Origin: Desulfocapsaceae bacterium
GTDB taxonomy: Bacteria; Desulfobacterota; Desulfobulbia; Desulfobulbales; Desulfocapsaceae
Length of the DNA: 6,797 nt
Reading direction: 5' to 3'
Assembly (NCBI GenBank): GCA_029934775.1
Contig: JAOZLO010000155.1
Span: 1 to 6,797 of the forward strand
The notes beneath the pieces were generated by a model that was not told the DNA's origin, made no database searches, and worked only from the letters and a program-made list of their open reading frames with translations. The position numbers were made by a program, and so were the translations under genes. Below, one piece after another: positions 1 through 4,707 of the stretch; the stretch's first letter is position 1, and each line of letters starts with the position of its first letter.

Positions 1-607
1 GCCCCTGATATCCATCTTCAGGAAACTCACTTTTTTCACCAAGTAATTCGAGATATCTTGCCCGGGTAGATTCACCCAGAACGCGCATTTGCCTTCCAGC
101 ATCATTATAGTAATATTCCCGGTAAACATCATGACCTGTTATTTCCAGCAACCGGGCAATAGAATCTCCAAGGATGGCCTGACGACCATGACCAATGGAA
201 AGTGGTCCTGTCGGGTTGGCACTGACAAACTCAACCATAACCTTTCGATCATTCCCGATGCTACTTCTGCCGAATGTTTCCCCTTCTTCTATAACAGATG
301 GTATCAGACGCCGCCAGACATCACTGTTAATAAAAAAATTCACGAATCCAGGACCCGCCACTTCCACACGGTCAAATAATTGGGTATTCAAGGCAAGTTT
401 TTCAACAATTTTTGCAGCAATCGCTCTCGGGTTCTTTTTTTCTATACCAGCCAGCACCAATGCAATGTTAGAGGAAAAATCACCCTGCCCTTCATGTTTG
501 GGCAATTCAACCGTATACTTTCCAGCACCGGCATCTGACCAGTTTTCCTCAGTTACACCTTGCAAAAAACAATCATCCAGAACTGATTTCACTTGTAAAC
601 GAATCAT
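1..607 (-). CDS. argS: Arginyl-tRNA synthetase, N-terminal part (cut by window edge)
   Basis: This class I aminoacyl-tRNA synthetase charges tRNA-Arg with arginine in the cytoplasm. The reading frame starts with ATG at 605-607 and stays open to the left edge, giving the first 202 residues of a protein usually near 550-590 residues. Residues about 4-100 form the N-terminal additional domain that contacts the tRNA D-loop (with GDFSSNIAL near 42 and GPGFVNFF near 85). The catalytic domain then opens with EFVSANPTGPLSIGHGR at about 126-142 and YREYYYNDAGRQM near 162. The class I HIGH signature reads S137-I-G-H140, so its first His is Ser; the second His is kept. The region before the ATG is rich in GAGAG, a modest ribosome binding site. 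The nearest upstream gene on this strand is 350 bp away, so argS probably has its own promoter. The KMSKS loop and anticodon domain lie outside the window. Confidence 0.96.
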   Translation of the reverse strand, partial: MIRLQVKSVLDDCFLQGVTEENWSDAGAGKYTVELPKHEGQGDFSSNIALVLAGIEKKNPRAIAAKIVEKLALNTQLFDRVEVAGPGFVNFFINSDVWRRLIPSVIEEGETFGRSSIGNDRKVMVEFVSANPTGPLSIGHGRQAILGDSIARLLEITGHDVYREYYYNDAGRQMRVLGESTRARYLELLGEKSEFPEDGYQG

Positions 608-728
608 TTCTCTCTACTCTCTCTGCGTACTTTTCTTTTGATTTTCCAACACCCATGAAATACTTCTCACAACAAGACATGTAAGTAATACAGGTGGGAT
701 ATTTCTGCTGCTGTCTGTTTTCCCAGGG

Positions 729-742
729 GGCTGTCCAAGAAT
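729..742. repeat. Short motif shared with the uvrB upstream region (copy 1)
   Basis: The 14 bases GGCTGTCCAAGAAT match GGCTGTCCGAGAAT at 6749-6762 at 13 of 14 positions, in the same orientation. In both places a TTTCAAAAA-like stretch follows about 30 bases further right. Both copies lie upstream of a minus-strand gene (argS here, uvrB there). This could be a piece of a dispersed repeat, an insertion-sequence end remnant, or a protein binding site. Two copies are too few to decide. Confidence 0.4.
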
Positions 743-880
743 GCCCTTTCCCCAACTCTTTGTTATTTCAAAAATTCTAACACGTGTCGGGAAAGTTAAG
801 CACTGCTCCTGAATTGGCAATATGTAGTTTCCACATCACAATGAAGACGGGGAACTTATCCAACTGCGGCAAAACTAATC

Positions 881-930
881 AGACAGGATTAACAGGATTT
901 TTTTCTGTTTTTATCCTGTCTATCCTGTCT
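881..930. repeat. Imperfect inverted repeat, probable dispersed element
   Basis: Two 19-base arms (881-899 and 912-930) are built from tandem ACAGGAT units and their complements (ATCCTGT). They pair at 16 of 19 positions around a 12-base T-rich loop. The arms read AGACAGGAT then AACAGGAT on the left, and ATCCTGTCT twice on the right. From general knowledge, AACAGGAT/ATCCTGTCTATCCTGTC strings recur between genes in deltaproteobacterial genomes. The hairpin sits about 30 bases after the stop of the membrane protein gene and could stall transcription or protect an mRNA 3' end. No clean U-run follows it on the minus strand, so a classical terminator is doubtful. Confidence 0.75.
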
Positions 931-958
931 AAAAATGGAAATTCCTATACGATGAACA

Positions 959-1399
959 TCATTTATTTCTCAACCAGATCCGCCATGCAAGCCTGCTGGA
1001 AAATAACAGTGCCCAGCCTATCGTAAAATATATAAAGCAGAGCAAGCTCAAAGGTAAAGGTGAATTACGTAGAACTATTCCCATCCCCATCATCCCCACT
1101 ACCAGCAACCAGGTTTTAACCGAATAAACAGCACCAAGACAGGTTCCATCTTTGAAATCCAGTATACGCTCAATACTTCTGCGAGCAGATCGATCAAGTA
1201 TAAAAATTGATTTCAGAGTACCAGCGCTAAGGGCAGTTATAATTATTATAATCTGATATTCCGGCACCTGAACAATACGATAAGCCCCCTTTGTCAGCAG
1301 AAGAAGACCAATAAATGTCCACAGCATAGCTGCAAGGAGGAGGTGTGTTCTTCTCCTTACTCCCGGCTTAAATCGTGACAGATCTTTCTGTATTCCCAA
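959..1399 (-). CDS. Uncharacterised four-helix integral membrane protein
   Basis: This 146-residue protein starts with TTG at 1397-1399. The start is supported by AGAGGA five bases upstream; the next internal Met (residue 25) lies inside the first helix. A basic N-terminus (KPGVRRR) precedes four likely transmembrane segments at about 18-36, 48-68, 94-111 and 115-135. Helix 2 runs into KSIFILDRSARRSIERI, a charged loop on the likely cytoplasmic side. Another loop carries DGTCLGAVYSVKTW, and the C-terminus is GWALLFSSRLAWRIWLRNK. I recognise no enzyme signature and cannot assign a function; the charged loops resemble those of a conserved family of hypothetical membrane proteins rather than a random frame. 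It follows the ferredoxin gene on the same strand, separated by a terminator-like hairpin whose U-tract abuts its ribosome binding site. No functional link to the ferredoxin can be seen in the sequence itself. Confidence 0.85.
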   Translation of the reverse strand: MGIQKDLSRFKPGVRRRTHLLLAAMLWTFIGLLLLTKGAYRIVQVPEYQIIIIITALSAGTLKSIFILDRSARRSIERILDFKDGTCLGAVYSVKTWLLVVGMMGMGIVLRNSPLPLSLLCFIYFTIGWALLFSSRLAWRIWLRNK

Positions 1400-1404
1400 G
1401 ATTT

Positions 1405-1410
1405 TCCTCT
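1405..1410 (-). promoter_or_regulatory. Shine-Dalgarno AGAGGA fixing the TTG start
   Basis: On the minus strand AGAGGA lies five bases before the TTG at 1399-1397. This is ideal spacing and the main reason for accepting a TTG start for the membrane protein. Confidence 0.75.
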
Positions 1411-1411
1411 A

Positions 1412-1456
1412 TACAAACAAAACAAGCCCACCTCCCTGAGCAGGAGATGAGCTTGT
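1412..1456 (-). terminator. Rho-independent terminator after the ferredoxin gene
   Basis: The 14-base arms at 1422-1435 and 1443-1456 pair fully as RNA on the minus strand, with two G-U pairs and a 7-base loop. They are followed by a U-rich run (UUUUGUUUGU, about 1421-1412). The hairpin begins 24 bases after the ferredoxin stop. It ends immediately before the ribosome binding site of the next gene on the same strand, so it either isolates the ferredoxin transcript or lets a fraction through to the membrane protein gene. Confidence 0.85.
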
Positions 1457-1480
1457 TCGTCAAACTGAAAGCAACAGTAA

Positions 1481-1666
1481 TTACATTTCAGTTACAGTGA
1501 TTGCATCCTCTGGGCAGACTTCAACACAGGTTTCACAACCAAGACATTCGTCGGGCTCAACAACTTCTGATTTACCGTCTTCCATCTCAAAAACCTGTGC
1601 AGGACATGCTGCAACACATTCTTCATCACCGTTACATTTATCTTTATCAACAACTACCTCAAACAT
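1481..1666 (-). CDS. Two-cluster (3Fe-4S/4Fe-4S type) ferredoxin with Asp at cluster I
   Basis: This 61-residue soluble electron carrier is a small bacterial ferredoxin. The N-terminal motif is C11-N-G-D14-E-E-C17-V-A-A-C21-P; the C-terminal motif is C41-L-G-C44-E-T-C47-V-E-V-C51-P. In the two-cluster fold C11, residue 14, C17 and C51 bind cluster I, and C41, C44, C47 and C21 bind cluster II. Here residue 14 is Asp (codon GAT), leaving seven cysteines. From the literature, D. africanus ferredoxin III (about 61 residues, seven Cys, Asp14) holds a 3Fe-4S cluster that can take up a further metal, and Pyrococcus furiosus ferredoxin also uses Asp14. I infer the same behaviour here. The start has a strong ribosome binding site, GGAGGGG at 1671-1677, and a good terminator follows, which suggests a well expressed, mainly single-gene transcript. 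A weak promoter candidate is TTGCTT (1721-1726) with TAAATA (1700-1705), spacing 15. The redox partner cannot be named from context. Confidence 0.95.
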   Translation of the reverse strand: MFEVVVDKDKCNGDEECVAACPAQVFEMEDGKSEVVEPDECLGCETCVEVCPEDAITVTEM

Positions 1667-1760
1667 AATTCCCCTCCAAAAGGTGTTTTAAAAAATGAAT
1701 ATTTACCATACTTAGGCAGCAAGCAAAAAAAAGTTGTGCAAGTTATTTTTACTTGACGCC

Positions 1761-1803
1761 TTATTACGCACATTCCAGACAACAAGGTTATTTTGCGTAG
1801 TAA
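1761..1803. promoter_or_regulatory. Inverted repeat upstream of the ferredoxin gene, possible operator
   Basis: TTATTACGCA at 1761-1770 is the reverse complement of TGCGTAGTAA at 1794-1803 except for one position, which is a G-U pair in RNA. The half-sites are 33 bases apart centre to centre, about three helical turns, so they lie on the same DNA face. The element is about 95-137 bases upstream of the ferredoxin start, a plausible position for an activator or a looping regulator. No known regulator consensus is recognised. Confidence 0.35.
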
Positions 1804-1952
1804 TCCATTAATTCACGACCGGTTATTTGTCAAGAAAAAACGGTTTGACTCTCCAACCGCTGATCCTGACATTTTTTCAGACCACAAAAGAGTACCCTGT
1901 AATCAATTTGATACCTGCCAAACGGTCATTACACTTTCTTTTATTTTGTTTC

Positions 1953-1961
1953 TGTTATAGT
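1953..1961 (+). promoter_or_regulatory. Extended -10 promoter for the 115-residue protein gene
   Basis: TGTTATAGT is an extended -10 element (TG, one base, then TATAGT at 1956-1961). No good -35 hexamer lies at 16-18 bases, which is usual for extended -10 promoters. Transcription would start near 1968 and leave a leader of about 80 bases before the ATG at 2047. Confidence 0.45.
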
Positions 1962-1985
1962 TTAACCCTACAAGCAAAGAGAGAA

Positions 1986-2014
1986 ACTGTTCTGAATACC
2001 CTCAAGCGAACAGT
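1986..2014 (+). promoter_or_regulatory. Inverted repeat in the leader of the 115-residue protein gene
   Basis: ACTGTTC (1986-1992) and GAACAGT (2008-2014) are perfect complements around a 15-base spacer. The pair lies between the predicted transcription start and the coding start. It may be an operator or a leader stem-loop. The short stem and long loop make a stable RNA hairpin doubtful. Confidence 0.3.
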
Positions 2015-2046
2015 GCAAATATGAATTCATCACAATTCGAAAGACC

Positions 2047-2394
2047 ATGCCCGGAAAAAATAAAACAAATAAGAAAGCAGCTCTTGTGGAAAAACGTGAA
2101 CGAGCAATGATCGAGGGTATACTCGAAGGGAGCCCCGACGGAATAGGTGTTGTCGTTATACGACTGGAGTGCGGATGTCGGAAGATGGCTGCTGTATCAA
2201 AAACTGGTGAACCAGCATCGGGAATCATTATTTACAGAGACAACGCCGAGAGTATCTGTGATAAGTGCAAGGAGGACAATGGTGACTTCATGCGGGTAAA
2301 TGAATCGTTTATTCACTGGGTAGAGCCAGCTCCCAGCCAGGAAAAACAGAAGGAAATAAACGCCAAAGTTCTTGGCTCTGAAAGTATTAATTAG
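2047..2394 (+). CDS. Uncharacterised small protein with CxC...CxxC cysteine set
   Basis: This 115-residue hydrophilic protein is the only plus-strand gene accepted here. After a Lys-rich N-terminus (GKNKTNKK) comes a helix-like stretch (EKRERAMIEGILEG, 15-28). A beta-rich part VVVIRLECGCRKMAAVS follows, then GIIIYRDN, ESICDKCKEDNGDF and SFIHWVEP. The cysteines at 42, 44, 71 and 74 (CxC and CxxC, 26 residues between the pairs) could bind one zinc or form a small ribbon fold; this is inference. There is no signal peptide or membrane segment. ATG 2047 is the first usable start, since upstream in-frame codons contain no ATG, GTG or TTG before the stop at 1993. Its ribosome binding site is weak (GAAAGA). 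A GTG at 2089 or ATG at 2107 remain possible. Composition is protein-like, and an extended -10 promoter stands upstream. The stop codon overlaps that of the converging CobB-like gene. I do not recognise the family. Confidence 0.8.
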   Translation: MPGKNKTNKKAALVEKRERAMIEGILEGSPDGIGVVVIRLECGCRKMAAVSKTGEPASGIIIYRDNAESICDKCKEDNGDFMRVNESFIHWVEPAPSQEKQKEINAKVLGSESIN

Positions 2395-3755
2395 AGCCGA
2401 CATCTGTCAACAAACCCCTGCGCCCATTCGCTCGTCCCGTCTGCATGCACATGGGTGTAAAGTGCAAACACGTTTTTTTTCGTCAGACCATCACGCCCGC
2501 TGAGAAACCCTTTGCCCCGCTTCATTTTCAATACCAGTTGTTCATCACTTCCCTGCCAGTCCAAAACAGTTGAATAACGAAATTCATGGCCTTTCACTTC
2601 CAACCCCACCGGATAGAACGGATTCTCTTTTTCGACCATAAAGATTGAGTAACCATGGGCCTGGGGTTTTTCAGACATCCCAAAACGAACAGGAAACACA
2701 TCCGTAAGAGGATACTCCTTATCTCCTATTACAATGGACCGTCCAAGATAAATCAAGCCCCCGCACTCGGCATAGATCGGCAGCCCGGCTTCGGCTCCAT
2801 TTTTTACGGCAGCACGAAAGCGGCCGTTAGCGGCCAGATCTTTTGCGCTGGTTTCGGGAAATCCTCCCCCGATATAGAGACCATCGAGTTCCGGCAAATC
2901 TCTGTCTTTCAGAGCATTGATGTAGACCAGTTCTCCGCCGGCTCTTTCAAGAGCTTCTAAATTTTCCGAATAATAAAATTGAAAAGCCGCATCCTGCAAC
3001 ACCCCGATTCGAACTTTCTTTTTGATACATGAGGCCCTGCCATATTTTATCGGGTAATTTGATCCTGAGACGGGCGACATTATTCTCTCCACCCTCTGCA
3101 GATCAACATTCTCCTCAATCAGATCTGCCAGGAAATCAAGGGCCTGATTACTGCCGACATACTCCTGATGGGGGATCATCCCCAAATGGCGCATAGGGAA
3201 GATATCTCTTTTCAGGCGAGGAACTGCACCGAGTACAGGAAGATCTGTATAATGTTCAACCGATTCAGTGACAAGCCGTCTCTGTCGTTCAGTCCCTATC
3301 TGATTAAGAACAACACCCCGTATATTCACCCGTGTATCGAACTGTACACAGCCCAGGACCATTGCCGCAACAGTCCGCGTAGTTTTGGTACAGTTAACGA
3401 CCAAGAGAACTGGCAGATCAAGCATGACAGCCAGATCTGCAGTGGAATATCCACCTTCAACATTGACACCGTCAAATATTCCACGATTTCCCTCAACTAC
3501 TATTCTTTCAGCAGTTTGGGATCGGTGGTAAAATGAAGCGGTAATTGTGTCACGGGACATAAGATAAGGATCGAGATTATAACATCTGTTCCCTGCCGCA
3601 AGCTGTAACCATCCCGCATCTATATAGTCGGGTCCCTTTTTAAAGGGGACTACATTTTTCCCGTGTCTGGTAAGTGCAACTGTCAAACCGACAGATACGA
3701 CACTTTTTCCGGAGCCCCCGGCAAGACCGGCAACTACAAGTCCTTTTTTTTCCAT
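2391..3755 (-). CDS. CobB/CbiA-family a,c-diamide synthase, probably DsrN-type siroheme amidase
   Basis: This 454-residue protein belongs to the glutamine-dependent, ATP-using amidases that convert the a and c acetate side chains of a corrinoid or sirohaem-type tetrapyrrole to amides. The N-terminal dethiobiotin-synthetase-like ATPase domain has its P-loop at 10-18 (GLAGGSGKS), FKKGPDYID at 38-46, NLDPYLM at 60-66 and EGNRGIFDG at 88-96. The C-terminal class I glutamine amidotransferase domain starts near 248, with GGGFPE at 296-301, nucleophile Cys331 in YAECGG, GHEFRYS at 389-395 and a His pair in YTHVHADGTSEWA at 433-445. Length is normal. Cobalamin-pathway CbiA usually has EGVMGLYDG and YxHxHF; the versions here (FKKGPDYIDxxWL, CYNLD, EGNRG, THxHAxGTxEWA) recall DsrN, thought to make sirohaem amide for dissimilatory sulfite reductase. 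That subtype is from memory and is less certain than the family. No dsr or cobalamin gene, or B12 riboswitch, is visible nearby. The ribosome binding site is weak (AAAGA). Confidence 0.93.
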   Translation of the reverse strand: MEKKGLVVAGLAGGSGKSVVSVGLTVALTRHGKNVVPFKKGPDYIDAGWLQLAAGNRCYNLDPYLMSRDTITASFYHRSQTAERIVVEGNRGIFDGVNVEGGYSTADLAVMLDLPVLLVVNCTKTTRTVAAMVLGCVQFDTRVNIRGVVLNQIGTERQRRLVTESVEHYTDLPVLGAVPRLKRDIFPMRHLGMIPHQEYVGSNQALDFLADLIEENVDLQRVERIMSPVSGSNYPIKYGRASCIKKKVRIGVLQDAAFQFYYSENLEALERAGGELVYINALKDRDLPELDGLYIGGGFPETSAKDLAANGRFRAAVKNGAEAGLPIYAECGGLIYLGRSIVIGDKEYPLTDVFPVRFGMSEKPQAHGYSIFMVEKENPFYPVGLEVKGHEFRYSTVLDWQGSDEQLVLKMKRGKGFLSGRDGLTKKNVFALYTHVHADGTSEWAQGFVDRCRL

Positions 3756-3843
3756 TATATCTTTGAACGTGATTTAGCGGTTAGTTATTAGTTGTTAACA
3801 GCAGTATCCGGTTAGAATTTCGAAGTCTACGCTATCTGCAGGA

Positions 3844-4023
3844 GGCGTCACTGACTGTTCTTTTTCGCGTCATCCTGAAGATTTTGTAGTATTTTCTTAC
3901 GATTATTTCCATCCTGTTTGGATCAGTCTTTGCGAGAAGCTCGCATGATTCAAACAGGATGGAAATAATCGTTGAAAATCAAGAAATCTGCAGTCACAGC
4001 GAAAAAGAACAGTCGGTGAGGCC
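3844..4023. repeat. Large imperfect palindrome (about 180 bp foldback element)
   Basis: The whole stretch folds on itself. Outer arms 3844-3868 and 3999-4023 match at 23 of 25 positions. The middle parts (about 3869-3898 and 3973-3998) match with small gaps. Inner arms 3899-3920 and 3951-3972 are a perfect 22-base inverted repeat. The tip has a further 6-base stem, TGCGAG/CTCGCA (3931-3936, 3940-3945), with an AAG loop. RNA from either strand would form a hairpin about 85 pairs long. It lies 12 bases after the acyltransferase stop and 88 bases before the CobB-like gene start, both on the minus strand. It could be a MITE-like foldback element, a dispersed intergenic palindrome, a transcription barrier or an RNase III site. 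It has no open frame of note and no clear target-site duplication. Confidence 0.9.
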
Positions 4024-4035
4024 GTTTATTAAAGT

Positions 4036-4707
4036 TTAGTGTTCCAACTTATCGTATCGCGCCCAGGCAGTTGCATAGATCTCATTCAAACTCTTCTGAA
4101 GCTGTACTGAATATTGCTCTATTTCTGCACCTTTCAATTTTCCAGGCACATATATGGGTTCGCCATAGTAAAAATCAATTCTGGAAAAAGGCATGGGGAC
4201 AGCTGTCCTGTCCCATGAAGTAATTGTAAAATATCGTGAGGCTGACCATACCATGGGCAGGATTGGTACTCCGGTTCTGGAAGCCAGCAGGACAGCTCCC
4301 GGCTGTGCTACTCTTGGTGGTCCCTGCGAACCATCTGCAACAATAGCAGCATTTTCGCCATTACGAACAACTCGCATAAGTTTTTTAAGGGCCTCAACGC
4401 CTCTTCTGTTACTCGATCCACGAACTGTATTAAAACCAAAATGCCCGGCTAACCTGGCTATATATTCACCGTCACCACTGGCACTTACCATGGCCGTCGC
4501 AGAGTACTTTCTGACGAAAAAGAAGACAAAAACGAGAGTATAATGCCAAAAAGATGCAATAACCGGTTTCTCCGGGCTCTCTGTTCTGGCAAGATATTCT
4601 TCATTATGAACCACCACCCTGCAGGTAGCAAACCATATTCGCATCAGCCAGGCAAAGCACCATGGCACAACTGCGAGGGAAAGGGTTTTGACAAAACGTT
4701 TAATCAT
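4036..4707 (-). CDS. DUF374-family lysophospholipid / lipid A-type acyltransferase
   Basis: This 223-residue protein is predicted to be a membrane-bound acyltransferase. A hydrophobic N-terminus (about 8-28, [18 protein letters not shown]) would act as a signal anchor. The catalytic region then shows the features of DUF374 (Pfam PF04028): FWH at 53-55, [10 protein letters not shown] at 75-84, [10 protein letters not shown] at 94-103, [14 protein letters not shown] at 124-137 and [13 protein letters not shown] at 164-176. The family is distantly related to PlsC and LpxL acyltransferases and is often near lipopolysaccharide genes. The acyl donor and acceptor cannot be told from sequence, but outer-membrane lipid A or phospholipid modification is likely. 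Length is normal for the family. The ATG overlaps the uvrB TGA stop (ATGA), so translation is coupled to uvrB and the two share an mRNA. Transcription would then run into the large palindrome 12 bases downstream. Confidence 0.9.
   Translation of the reverse strand: MIKRFVKTLSLAVVPWCFAWLMRIWFATCRVVVHNEEYLARTESPEKPVIASFWHYTLVFVFFFVRKYSATAMVSASGDGEYIARLAGHFGFNTVRGSSNRRGVEALKKLMRVVRNGENAAIVADGSQGPPRVAQPGAVLLASRTGVPILPMVWSASRYFTITSWDRTAVPMPFSRIDFYYGEPIYVPGKLKGAEIEQYSVQLQKSLNEIYATAWARYDKLEH

Larger units (their letters stand above)
608..958. other. Intergenic region upstream of argS, no convincing gene
   Basis: This stretch lies between the argS start and the end of the membrane protein gene, both on the minus strand. 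Short open frames exist on both strands (for example 614-820 minus and 784-1026 plus), but they lack good ribosome binding sites and have no recognisable protein features. The last one runs through a repeat. The region should hold the argS promoter. A TAGAAT-like -10 box can be seen on the minus strand around 774-779, but it has no good -35 partner, so I do not place a promoter. It also contains the inverted repeat at 881-930 and a short motif at 729-742 that recurs before uvrB. Confidence 0.6.
1667..2046. other. Divergent intergenic region between ferredoxin and 115-residue protein gene
   Basis: This 380 bp gap separates a minus-strand and a plus-strand gene and should carry both promoters. 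It is AT-rich, with an A8 run at 1724-1731 within the presumed ferredoxin promoter region. A plus-strand open frame at 1827-2024 encodes a low-complexity peptide without a good ribosome binding site, and I do not accept it as a gene. The supportable contents are the inverted repeat at 1761-1803, the promoter near 1956, and the leader hairpin at 1986-2014. Confidence 0.6.

Noticed and set aside
614..820. Small minus-strand open frame upstream of argS (68 codons), with an overlapping 60-codon frame at 573-755
   Set aside because: No ribosome binding site, no recognisable domain, overlaps the argS start region and the repeated GGCTGTCC motif; looks like chance.
784..1026. Plus-strand open frame of 80 codons
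   Set aside because: It runs through the inverted repeat at 881-930 and into the antisense of the membrane protein gene; no coding features.
1715..1737. Sigma-54 promoter before the ferredoxin gene (TTGCAC ... TTGCT)
   Set aside because: The GC elements are about four bases too far apart and the first element lacks the required GG.
1827..2024. Plus-strand open frame of 65 codons upstream of the 115-residue protein gene
   Set aside because: No ribosome binding site, it covers the predicted promoter of the next gene, and the peptide has no protein-like pattern.
3844..4023. Integron attC site or retron msr/msd as explanation of the palindrome
   Set aside because: The ends lack the GTTRRRY/RYYYAAC boxes of attC, and no integrase or reverse transcriptase gene is in the window.
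3756..4035. Possible cobalamin riboswitch in front of the CobB-like gene
   Set aside because: No B12-box-like GCCACTG sequence on the minus strand; the structure present is the large simple palindrome, not the multi-helix riboswitch.
4192..4217. Palindromic stretch containing GGACAGCTGTCC inside the acyltransferase gene
   Set aside because: It encodes the conserved [10 protein letters not shown] segment; the perfect part is only 12 bases and fits coding constraint.
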